Origin: Acridotheres tristis
Taxonomy: Eukaryota > Chordata > Aves > Passeriformes > Sturnidae
Length of the DNA: 64,000 nt
NCBI GenBank assembly: GCA_037013685.1
Contig: CM072909.1
Location: 1,364,001 to 1,428,000 of the forward strand
Reading direction: 5' to 3'
The notes below the pieces were generated by a model. It did no database searches. It was not told where the DNA came from and worked only from the letters and a program-made list of their open reading frames with translations. The translations under genes were made by a program, and so were the position numbers. Shown here piece by piece: positions 1 through 59,471 of this stretch. Every line of letters begins with the position of its first letter. Position 1 is the stretch's first letter.

Positions 1-154
1 CCAATCCCCATTTTCCTGGACCCCAATCCCCATTTTCTGAGGCCCCAGTCCCCATTTTCCTGGGTGCCCATCCCCATTTTCCTGGGCCCCAATCCCCATT
101 TTCCTGGGTGCCCATCCCCATTTTCTGGATCCCCAATCCCCATTTTCCTGGCAG
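1..154. repeat. Intronic CCAATCCCCATTTTCCTGG array
   Basis: Six to seven degenerate ~22-bp units run up to the exon A acceptor; part of an SNRNP200 intron. Confidence 0.8.
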
Positions 155-22827
<22,673 letters not shown>

Positions 22828-22834
22828 GACACAC

Positions 22835-23900
22835 CCCAGAGAATCCCAGAGAATCCCACTGAATCCCAGAGAATCCCACAGAATCCCAGAGAATCCCACT
22901 GAATCCCAGAGAATCCCAGAGAATCCCAGAGAATCCCAGAGAATCCCACTGAATCCCAGAGAATCCCACTGAATCCCAGAGAATCCCAGAGAATCCCACT
23001 GAATCTCAGAGAATCCCAGAGAATCCCACTGAATCCCAGAGAATCCCACTGAATCCCAGGGAATCCCACTGAATCCCAGGGAATCCCAGAGAATCCCACT
23101 GAATCCCAGAGAATCCCACTGAATCTCAGAGAATCCCACTGAATCCCAGAGAATCCCACTGAATCCCAGGGAATCCCAGAGAATCCCACTGAATCCCAGA
23201 GAATCCCACTGAATCCCAGAGAATCCCAGAGAATCCCACTGAATCCCAGAGAATCCCACTGAATCCCAGAGAATCCCACTGAATCCCAGAGAATCCCACT
23301 GAATCTCAGAGAATCCCACTGAATTCCAGAGAATCCCAGAGAATCCCACTGAATCCCAGCAAAATCCCAACAAAAACCCCATAAAGATCCCAGCAAAATC
23401 CCAACAAATCCCATAAAAATTTCAGCAAAATCCCCAAAAAAACCCATAAAAATCCCAGCAAAATCCCAGCAAAATCCCAACAAAAACCCCATAAAAACCC
23501 CAGCAAAATCCCAACAAATCCCATAAAAATCCCAGCAAAATCCCCAAAAAAACCCCATAAAAATCCCAGCAAAATCCCAACAAATCCCATAAAAATCCCA
23601 GCAAAATCCCCAAAAAAACCCCATAAAAATCCCAGCAAAATCCCAACAAATCCCAGCAAAAATAAAAAAAAACCCCATAAAAATCCCAGCAGAATCCCAA
23701 AAGTCCCGCGAGAAATGCAAAAAACATCCCTCAAGAAATGAAGAAAACCCCACCCAAATACTGTAAAATTCCATCAATATCCTGTAAAATACCAGCAAAA
23801 TCCCATTAAAAATGCAGAAAACCCACCCAAATACCCTAAAGTCCCACAAAATCCCATCAACATCCTGTAAAAATCCCATTAATCCTCACAGAATCCCAGA
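22835..23900. repeat. 3'UTR GAATCCCAGAGAATCCCACT array, then CAAAATCCCAGCAAAATCCC
   Basis: About 25 units of 20 bp (22850-23360) begin within ~20 bases of the SNRNP200 stop, followed by an A-rich (AAAATCCCAGC)n array with ATAAAAATCCC variants. Confidence 0.92.
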
Positions 23901-24055
23901 AAAATCCCCTGAAAAGTCCCACCCAAATACTGTGAAGTCCTACAAAATCCCATCAAGTCCCAGGAAAATCCCATAACTGCCCCCAGATCCCCTCCCTGTG
24001 TTCCTGTTGGTTGTTAGGGTTTGGATGTTTTGTACAGAGTTTTTTTTTAGGTTGG

Positions 24056-24061
24056 AATAAA
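24056..24061 (+). promoter_or_regulatory. SNRNP200: SNRNP200 polyadenylation signal
   Basis: Canonical AATAAA in GGTTGGAATAAAAACTTC, 1.23 kb after the stop, followed within ~20-30 bases by GGCTGTGGTGCTGG, a plausible downstream GU-rich element. Confidence 0.8.
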
Positions 24062-24089
24062 AACTTCAGGATCTGAATCGGCTGTGGTG

Positions 24090-25040
24090 CTGGATCCCAA
24101 AATTCCTGAAACCCAAAATTCCTCCATCCCAAAATTCCTGGATCCCAAACTCCTGGATCTCAAATCCCCAAATCCCAAACCCTGGGACCCCAAACTCCTG
24201 AAACCAAAAATTCCTGGACCCCGAACTTCTGGATCCCAAATACCCTGATCCCAAATTCCATCGCAAACTCTTTGATCCCAAACCCCTGGATCCCAAAACA
24301 CCAGACCCCAAATCCCCAGATCCCAAACTCCTGGATCTCAAATCCCCAGATCCCAAGCTCCAGAGCCCCAAATTCCCACACCCGAACTCCTTTGGCCTTC
24401 AGGCTGACCCCAAACCCCAGGATCCCAAATTCCTGGAATCCCAAACCCCAGGATCCCAAATTCCCAGATCCCCAAACCCCTGGAATCCCAAACCCTGGAA
24501 TCCCGAATTCCTTTGGCCTTCAGGCTGACCCCAAACCCCAGGATCCCAAATTCCTGAAATCCCAATCCCCTGGACCCCAAATTCCTGGAATCCCAAACCC
24601 GGATCCCAAATTCCCACACCCCAAATTCCTGAAATCCCAAACCCCTGGAATCCCAAACCCCGGATCCCAAATTCCCAGATCCCAAACCCAGATCCCAAAT
24701 TCCTGGAATCCCAAACCCCGGAATCCCAAACCCGGATCCCAAATTCCCACACCCCAAATTCCTGAAATCCCAAACCCCTGGAATCCCAAACCCAGGATCC
24801 CAAATTCCCACATCCTAAATTCCTGGAATCCCAAACCCCTGGAATCCCAAACCCGGATCCCAAACCCCTGGAATCCCAAACCCCTGGAATCCCAAACCCC
24901 TGGAATCCCAAACCCCGGATCCCAAATTCCCACACCCCAAACCCCTGGAATCCCAAACCCGGATCCCAACCCCCTGGAATCCCAAACCCCTGGAATCCCA
25001 AACCCCTGGAATCCCAAACCCGGATCCCAACCCCCCCCAG
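24090..25040. repeat. Intergenic GGAATCCCAAACCCC array
   Basis: Degenerate (TCCTGGAATCCCAAACCC)n units between the SNRNP200 and STARD7 3' ends. Confidence 0.88.
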
Positions 25041-25139
25041 CCCGAGCTCATCGGGGCCGTTTTCCCAGGAAATCCTTGGATTTATTGGCTTTGGGCCAGG
25101 AAGCCCCGCAGGGATCCCGGGAGCCCAAACCCCACCCCG

Positions 25140-25980
25140 ACCCCACAAACCCAACTGGGGACACTGGGGGACACTGGGGGGGGTCCTGGGGGACACTGGG
25201 GGGACACTGGGGGGACATGGGGGGGGTCCTGGAGAACCGGGGAAGGTTCTGGAAGGAGTCCTGGAGAATCTGGGGGGGTTCTGGAGAACCTGAGAGGCAC
25301 TGGGGGACACCGGGAGGGTCCTGGGGGACACTGGGGGACACTGGGAGGGTCCTGGGGGACACTGGGGGACACTGGGGGGTGCTGGATGCCATGGGGTGAT
25401 CCCGGTAGCCACAGGAGGCTCCTGGAGGCCCCCGGGCTGTGCTGACACCCCGGGATTGTCCCCAAGTGCCACCAGGGCCCTGCTGTGCCACCCCCGCCCC
25501 CCCCCGTGACAGCGACATTCCAAAGTGCCACCCCCCCCCCCCCAGTGTCCCCCCCCCGGGACAAGGGACCCTCCCAGTGTCCCCAGTGTCCCCTCCCCCA
25601 CCGGTACGAGGATTTTTTTTTGGGGGGGGGGGGACGCGACTTGAGCCCCCCCCCGGGATTGGGAACAACTCAGGGAATTCCCAAAAAATCCCAAATCCCA
25701 AAAATCCCCCATTCCCAAAAATCCATCTCCAGAAATTCCCCCCAAAATTCCTCCTAAAATTCCCCTTCCCAAATCCCCCTTTCCCAAAGGAACTTTGTGA
25801 AGAATTCTGGGGGGAATTTGGGAATTTTGGGGGGAATTTGGGAATTTTGGGGGGAATTTGGGATTCCCCCGCTCTGCTGTGCAATAAAGGTGCCCCTCCC
25901 CCACAGAATTCCCGGGATTTTGGAGAATTTGGGGAATTTTGGGAGGGGGGAGGGAGGAATTTTGGGAAGAGAGAAAATCG
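25140..25980. other. Intergenic GGGGACACTGG repeats and low-complexity tail
   Basis: (GGGGGACACTGG)n at 25150-25385, poly-C/G runs at 25495-25650, and GGGGGAATTTGGGAATTTT units. A plus-strand AATAAA sits at 25883-25888 and a minus-strand one at 25081-25086. No coding potential recognised. Confidence 0.6.
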
Positions 25981-25987
25981 GGATCCA

Positions 25988-27107
25988 TTTATTAAACCCG
26001 GGAATTCCGAGCGCTCATTAGGAGGGGCGGGGGGGGAGGGGTTAATGAGGAGCTGATTGGGATCCAGGATTTGGGAATTCCTGCTTTTCCTCGCTGGGAA
26101 AAGGAAATGATGGAAAAACGGGACCGGGGACGGATCCCCCGGTTCGGGTCCCTCCCCGGGTTTATTCCCGATGCTTTTGCGGCAATTCCCGCTGTTCTCC
26201 CACAATTCTCCCATTTTCCCAGAATTTTCAAGGTTGGGAGGAGGAAAAGATGGGAATTCCTGGTGGGAATGGGATGGGGAAGGGGAATTGGGGATGGACC
26301 CGCGTTTATTCCCAGGATATTCCCGCGGTTTATTCCCATTTTTCCCCCCAGTGTTTCCTGCTTTTATTCCCAGTGGTTTTGGGGACAATTCCCAGTTCTT
26401 TCCCCGGGTTTTTTTCCTGGTGGTTTTGGGACAATTCCCAAGGTTTTCCCAGAATTTTCCAGGCACGGACAAGGAAATGATGGAAAAATGGGATCGGGAA
26501 TGGGGACGGATCCAGGTCCTGCTGCACGGTTTATTTTGTTTATTCCTGGGATTTTTGGGGCAATTCCTGCCTTTATTCCCGGTGGTTTTGGTGCCATCCC
26601 CGGGGTTTTTTCCCCCAGTTTATTCTCGGTGTTTTTGAGAAAATTCCCGGTTTTTTTCCCAGTGTATTCCCGGTGGTTTTGGGACAATTCCCGCCTTTAT
26701 TCCCGCTGGTTTCGGGACCATTCCCACGAGGTTTTTTTTCCAGTTTATTCCCGATGTTTTCGGAGCAATTCCTGGGATTAATTCCCAGTTTATTCTCGGT
26801 GCTTTGGAGACAATTCCCAGGTTTTTTTCCTGCCGTTTTTCAGACAATTCCCGCGTTTATTCCCGCCGCTTCTCCTGCCATTTCCCGCCGATTTTTCCCC
26901 ACTTGATTCCCGATGTTTCCGCAGCAATTCCCGCTGCTTTTGGGGGGCGATTCCCGGGGGAAATTTTTTTATTTTCCGTTCCCAGTTTATTCCTGGTATT
27001 TCCCCGTTGTTTTCCCCAGAGTTCTGCCCTCAGTTTTTATCCCGGTTTTTTTCCCGGGTTTTCTCCCTGTTTTATCCCGTGTTTTTTCCCGGTTTTCCCC
27101 GTTTATT
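25988..27107 (-). repeat. STARD7: STARD7 3'UTR array carrying repeated AATAAA
   Basis: Downstream of the STARD7 stop, a degenerate repeat of the type TTTTGGGACAATTCCCG/TTTATTCCC gives at least 16 minus-strand AATAAA hexamers between 25988 and 27107 (for example at 26161, 26305, 26363, 26572, 26619, 26696, 26744, 26789, 26856, 26986, 27102). Any could serve as the poly(A) signal. The 27102 hexamer is only 11 bases after the stop and is unlikely to be used. Confidence 0.7.
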
Positions 27108-27117
27108 TCCCGTTTTC

Positions 27118-53665
<26,548 letters not shown>

Positions 53666-53689
53666 GGGCAGTTGTGGGGGCGGGGTTAT

Positions 53690-55210
53690 GGGGGATTATC
53701 GGGGTTATGGGGTCAGGGTTACGGGGCATTATTGGGGTTATGGGGCCATGTTGGGATTTATGGGGTCTGGGGTTATGGGGGATTATTGGGGTTATGGGGC
53801 ATTATTGGGGTTATGGGGGATTATTGGGGTTACGGGGGATTATCGGGGTTATGGGGGATTATTGGGGTTATGGGGCATTATTGGGGTTATGGGGGATTAT
53901 CGGGGTTATGGGGCATTATTGGGGTTATGGGGGATTATTGGGGTTATGGGGCCATGTTGGGATTTATGGGGTCTGGGGTTATGGGGGATTATTGGGGTTA
54001 TGGAGGAATATTGGGGTTATGGGGCCATATTGGGGGTTATAGGGTCAGGGTTATGGGGGAATATTGGGGTTATGGGGCCATGTTGGGATTTATGGGGTCA
54101 GGGTTATGGGGGAATATTGGGGTTATGGGGCCATATTGGGGGTTATGGGGTCAGGGTTATGGGGGAATATTGGGGTTATGGGGCCATGTTGGGATTTATG
54201 GGGTCAAGGTTATGGGGGAATACTGGGGTTATGGGGCCATGTTGGGATTTATGGGGTCAGGGTTATGGGGGAATAATGGGGTTATGGGGCCATGTTGGGG
54301 GTTATGGGGTCGGGGGTTATGGGGGAATATTGGGGTTATGGGGCCATGTTGGGAGTTATGGGGTCAGGGTTATGGGGGAATACTGGGGTTATGGGGTCTG
54401 GGTTTATTGGGGAATATTGGGGTTATGGGGAATTATTTGGGTTATGGGGCCATGTTGGGGATTATGAGGTCTGGGGCTCTGGGGCATTATCGGGTTTATG
54501 GAGCATTATTTGGGGTTGTGGGATCAGCTGCTATAGGGGATTATTGGGGCTCTGGGGGATTATTTGGGGTTGTGGGATCAGCTGCTATAGGGGATTATTG
54601 GGGCTCTGGGGGATTATTTCGGGATGTGGGATCAGGTGCTATAGGGGATCATTTGGGGTTATGGGGCCATATTGGGATTTATGAGGTCCGGGATTATGGG
54701 GGATTATTGGGGTTCTGGGGTTATGGGGCATTATGGGGGTTATAGGTTATTATTGGGGATTATTGGGGTAATGGGGCCATATTTGGGGTCCCGGGGTCAG
54801 AGACTGTGGGGGAATATTGGGGGCTGTGTTTGGGGTTCTGGGGCCACATTTGGGTTATTGTGGGTTATGGGGTCTGGGGGCTCTCTGGGGTTATGGGGTT
54901 GGGGGCTATAGGGGATTGGTTTTGGGGTCTGGGGGCTATAGGGGATTGGTTTTGGGGTCTGGGGGCTATAGGGGATTGGTTTTGGGGTCTGGAGGCTATA
55001 GGGGACTGGTTTTGGGGTCTGGGGGCTATAGGGGACTGGTTTTGGGGTCTGGGGGCTATAGGGGATTGGTTTTGGGGTCTGGAGGCTATAGGGGACTGGT
55101 TTTGGGGTCTGGGGGCTATAGGGGACTGGTTATGGGGTCTGGGGGCTCTCTGGGGTTGTTTTGGGGTCTGGGGGCTCTCTGGGGTTGTTTTGGGGTCTGG
55201 AGGGGTTCTG
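53690..55210. repeat. GGGGGATTATTGGGGTTATG and GGGGGCTATAGGGGATTGGT arrays
   Basis: An ~18-20-bp array (53690-54800) is followed by an exact 36-bp array (54900-55140, about seven copies) in the STARD7-TMEM127 intergenic region. Confidence 0.9.
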
Positions 55211-55601
55211 GGGGATTGTGGGGTCTGGCAGTTTTGGGGTCAGGGCTCATTTGGGGTCCAGAGCAGGTTTTTGGGATCCAGGACAGTGCTTTGGGGTCGA
55301 GGAGAGGATTTTTGGGATCCAGGGCTGGGTTATGGGATGCAGGACAGATTTTTTGGGATCCAGGGCTGTTTTTTGGGATCCAGAGCTGTTTTTTGGGATC
55401 CAGCCCCGTTTTTTGGGCCCCTCCCCTTTCCCAAACACGACCCCGGGTCTCTTTCCACCCCTTTATTCCCCCAAACCCCGCAGCCGATCCCAAATCCCGA
55501 CAATTCCTGGGAAACTCCGCCCCCCCCCCCCCTCCCTTTTTTTTTTTTTTTTCGATTTTTTTTTTTGGCAACTCTTTCCCGAAAATCCCGTTTTTCACAG
55601 A

Positions 55602-55607
55602 TTTATT
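55602..55607 (-). promoter_or_regulatory. TMEM127: Candidate TMEM127 polyadenylation signal
   Basis: AATAAA in minus-strand context GTGAATAAATCTGTGAAAAA, about 3.6 kb after the stop in non-repetitive sequence. An alternative AATAAA lies at 55462-55467. Confidence 0.5.
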
Positions 55608-56419
55608 CACGCCCTCGTTGCATATCCAGGGAATCCCGAAGCTTTTCCCAAATCCTGGGATTTTCCCGAGGGGTTTCAGGGTTGATTCGGCTCCTCCCGA
55701 GCCTTTCCCGGGATTTTTTTTTTTTTCCCCCCCGGGATTTTTCCAGGATTTTTCCGGGATTTCCATCCCGGGGCAGCTCTTGCATAGGCAGGGGGAAGAA
55801 AAAGTGGGAAAAAAAAAGGGAAAAACGAGCAGGAAAAGCAGGATAAAAGCGGGAAAATCGGGATAAAAGCATCGGGACCTACACGGAGCCAGATCCCGGG
55901 CTTAAAATTCCCTAAAAATTCAGGCGCTTCCCTAAAAAAAACCCCAGGAAAAATTCCAGGAATGGGAATTTTGTTGGGAATTTGAATCCTTATGGGATTT
56001 CTTTTCCTAAATTTGTTTTTCTTTCCTTGGGGAAAAATTTCTGGGATCGGTCCTGGAGGGGTGGTGGGGATTGGAAAAATCAGAGTGGGGAAAAAAACTG
56101 GGAATTCTGTGGGGAAAAAGCAGGAAAAGTGGGATGGGCGTGGAGGGATTTGCATAAAAGCTCCGGGTGGTTCCAGCAGGGGCTCCTCCCGATTTCCCAG
56201 GAGCCCAAAATTCCCAAATTCCGCGGGGGGGGGATGGGATGATCCCAAACCAAAACATCATCCCGGAATTCCCAGAGCCTGGAATAAAGTGCAGAATGTC
56301 CATGGGGGAGGGCAAGGGCAGCAGGGATGGGAATTCCCAAAGTTTTTTTTTAAATAGGGGGGGATAAATATTCCTGTGGGAAAAGGGAATGTGAGCTGGG
56401 AGGGGCTGGGACTGGGGAG

Positions 56420-57030
56420 CCCAAAGTTCTCCATCCAGGGAGATCCCAAAATTCTCCATCCAGGGGGAATTGGGGATCCCAAAGTTCTCCATCCATGGGG
56501 AATTGGGGCTCCCAAAGTTCTCCATCCATGGGGAATTGGGGACCCCAAAGTTCTCCATCCATGGGGAATTGGGGACCCCAAAGTTCTCCATCCATGGGGA
56601 ATTGGGGATCCCAAAGTTCTCCATCCAGGGGGAATTGGGGATCCCAAAGATTTTGATCCATTGGGAATTGGGGATCCCAAGTTCTTCAGTCCAGGGAGAT
56701 CCCAAAGTTTTTGATCTGTGGGGATCCCAAAGTTCTCATTCCAGGGGGAATTGGGGATCCTAAAATTCTCAGTTCAGGGGAACCCCAAAGTTCTCATTCC
56801 ATAGGAAACCATGGACCCCAAAGTTCTCAGTTCAGGTGGAGCCCAAAGTTCTCGATCCATTGGGAATTGGGGATCCCAAAGTTCTCAACCTGCTGGGAAT
56901 GGTGGATCCCAAAGTTCTCATTCCAGGGGGATCCACTGGGAATTGGGGATCCCAAAGTTCTCATTTTGTGGGGAATGGTGGATCCCAAAGTTCTCATTCC
57001 ATGGGTCCCACTCCCCTCATTCCAGGGAAG
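56420..57030. repeat. 32-33-bp GGGGATCCCAAAGTTCTCCA array
   Basis: About 18 units with TCCATGGGGAATT spacers, in the probable TMEM127 3'UTR. Confidence 0.88.
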
Positions 57031-57099
57031 GTCCCCACATCCCCCCCGTGCCCAAACCCCTCTGGAGTCCCAGAACCAGAACTGGGCCCTGGAGCAGCT

Positions 57100-58220
57100 C
57101 CTGGGAATTCTGGATCCACCCAGAGAAATCCTTCCCTGGGAATTCTGGATCCACCCAGAGAAATCCTTCCCTGGGAATTCTGGATCCACCCAGAGAAATC
57201 CTCCCCTGGGAATTCTGGATCCACTCAGAGAAATCCTTCCCTGGGAATTCTGGGATTCATCCAGAGAAATCCTTCCCTGGGAATTCTGGGATCCACCAGG
57301 AGAAATCCTTCCCTGGGAATTCTGGGATTCATCCAGAGAAATCCTTCCCTGGGAATTCTGGGATCCACCAGGAGAAATCCTTCCCTGGGAATTCTGGATC
57401 CACCCAGAGAAATCCTTCCCTGGGGGAAGTTTCTGGGATCTACCCCAACAAATCCTTCCCAGGAAAAGTTCCTGGGATCCATCCAGAACAATCCTTCACT
57501 GAAAAAGCTCCTGGGATCCACCTGGAGAAATCCTTCCCTGGGAGAACTCCTGGGATCTGTCCAAAGCATCCAGGGCTGGCAGAGCTCCTGGGATTCCCTT
57601 CCCTGGGAGAGCTGCTGGGATCCATTTGGTGGAAGAGCTCCCAGGATCCATCCAGAGAAATCCGTTATTGGAAAAACTCCTGGGATCCACCTGGAGAAAT
57701 CCTTTGGTGGAAAAGCTGCTGGGATCCATCCAGAACAATCTTTCACTGGAAGAGCTCCTGGGATCCATCTGCTGGAAGAAATCCTGAGATCCATCCAGAC
57801 CAATCCTGGGCTGGGAGAGCTCCCGGGATCAACCCCAACAGATCCTTCCCTGGGAGAGCTCCCAGGATCCGTTTCATGGAAGAAATCCTGGGATCCACGT
57901 GCTGGAGGAGCTCCTGGGATCCATCCAGACCAATCCTGGGCTGAAGAGCTCCTGGGATCTCTTCCCTGGAAGTCTTGTTGGGATCCATTTGGTGGAAGAG
58001 CTGCTGGGATCCATCCAGACCAATCCCTTGGTGGAGGAGTTGTTGGGATCCACCCAGACCAATCCTGGGCTGGCAGAGCTCCTGGGATCAACCCCAACAG
58101 ATCCTTCCCTGGGAGAGCTCCCGGGATCCACCCAGAGAAATCCTTCAGGGGAAGAGTTGTTGGGATCCACCCACACCAATCCATTTCCTGGACGAGCTCT
58201 TGGGATCAGCCCCAGCCCCT
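57100..58220. repeat. GAATTCTGGGATCCACCCAGAGAAATCCTTCCCTGG array
   Basis: 34-45-bp units degrading toward CTGGGAGAGCTCCTGGGATC, in the probable TMEM127 3'UTR. Confidence 0.88.
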
Positions 58221-58239
58221 CCCTGGCACTGTCCAGCCA

Positions 58240-59163
58240 TGTCAGGGTCACCTTCTAGCCATGCCAGGCTCTGGCCATGCCAGGGTCAGTCTCCAGCCAT
58301 GCCAGGGTCACTCTCTGGCCATGCCAGGTCATTCTCTGGCTGTACTGGGCTCTGTCTGGCCGTGCCAGGGTCACTCTCCAGCTGTGCCAGGCTCTGTCCA
58401 GCTGTGCCAGGTCAGTCTGTGGCCACACTGGGGTCAGTCTGTGGCTGTGCCCGGCTCTCTCCTTTGGGCCGGGCCAGGTCAGTCTCTGGCTGTACTGGGG
58501 TCAGTCTGTGGCCATGCCAGGTCAGTCTGTGTCCATGCCAGGCTCAGTCTGAGTCCCTGCCCGGCTCTCTCTGGCTGTGCCAGGTCAGTCTGTGTCTGTG
58601 CCAGGTCAGTCTGTGTCTGTGCCAGGTCAGTCTGTGTCTGTGCCAGGCTCTCTGTGTCCCTGCCCAGCTCTCTGTCCATGCCAGGCTCAGTCTGTGTCCG
58701 TGTGTCCATGCCAGGCTCAGTCTCTGGCTGTGCCAGGTCAGTCTGTGTCCGTGTGTCCATGCCCAGCCCTCAGTCTGTGCCGGGCTCAGTCTGTCCCTGC
58801 CCAGCCCCTGTCCGTGCTGGGCTCAGGGCGTGTCCATGCCAGGCTCAGTCTGTCCATGCCAGGCTCAGTCTGTCCATGCCAGGCTCAGTCTGTCCATGCC
58901 AGGCTCAGTCTCAGGCTGTGCCAGGCTCAGTGTGTCCCTGCCCAGCCCTCAGTCCGTGCCGGGCTCAGTCTGTCCATGCCAGGCTCAGTCTGTGTCCGTG
59001 CCAGGCTCAGTCTGTCCATGCCAGGCTCAGTGTGTCCATGCCAGGCTCTCTGTGTCCGTGTGTCCGTGCCCAGCCCGCAGTCCCTGCCCCGGCTCAGGGC
59101 GTGTCCGTGTGTCCGTGCCAGGCTCAGTCTGTCCCTGCCCAGCCCCGCAGTCCGTGCCCGGGC
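58240..59163. repeat. TGTCCATGCCAGGCTCAGTC array abutting the TMEM127 stop
   Basis: ~20-25-bp units. Copies of GGCTCAGGGCGTGT, the bases spanning the TMEM127 stop codon, recur at ~58818 and ~59092, so the array includes the end of the coding sequence. Confidence 0.88.
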
Positions 59164-59471
59164 TCAGGGCGTGTACGCCGGCGGCGGCTGGAACTGGTTG
59201 AGCACGTCGTAGTCGGGCCCGTAGGGCTCGGCCTCCTCCATGTCGGAGAGCAGCTCCAGCGCCTGCTCCTCCTCCTCGCTGGGGTAGTGGCGCAGCAGAT
59301 TGGCCGCCGTGGCCAGGATGGAGGCGCCGCCCGCCCCCGCCACCAGGTAGAAGCTGACGGCGAAGGTGACGAACACCTGAGAGCCGTGGTACTTCTTGTG
59401 CTGCTGCTGCTGCGCCAGGAGCAGCTCCGAGGCCCAGTAACAGAACCCGATCACCGTGGCACACTGCAGGA
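59164..59471 (-). CDS. TMEM127: TMEM127 last exon, coding part
   Basis: 308 nt, [19 protein letters not shown] to the QPPPAYTP C-terminus, TGA at 59166-59164. The acceptor and first ~41 bases recur four times upstream. Confidence 0.96.

Larger units (their letters stand above)
22828..24085 (+). other. SNRNP200: SNRNP200 3'UTR
   Basis: Repeat-rich for its first ~1.1 kb. The last ~100 bases (from about 23990) are unique and resemble a normal 3' end, with T-rich sequence, AATAAA and then a GT-rich stretch. The cleavage position is inferred. Confidence 0.75.
55602..59163 (-). other. TMEM127: TMEM127 3'UTR (probable extent)
   Basis: Minus-strand sequence after the stop is filled by three arrays, then ends in unique AT-richer sequence with AATAAA at 55602-55607 and another at 55462-55467. 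The extent is inferred from these signals only. Confidence 0.5.

Noticed and set aside
56281..56292. Plus-strand AATAAA near 56285 as the end of a plus-strand gene
   Set aside because: No plus-strand coding exon is visible upstream; the region is the antisense of the TMEM127 3'UTR.
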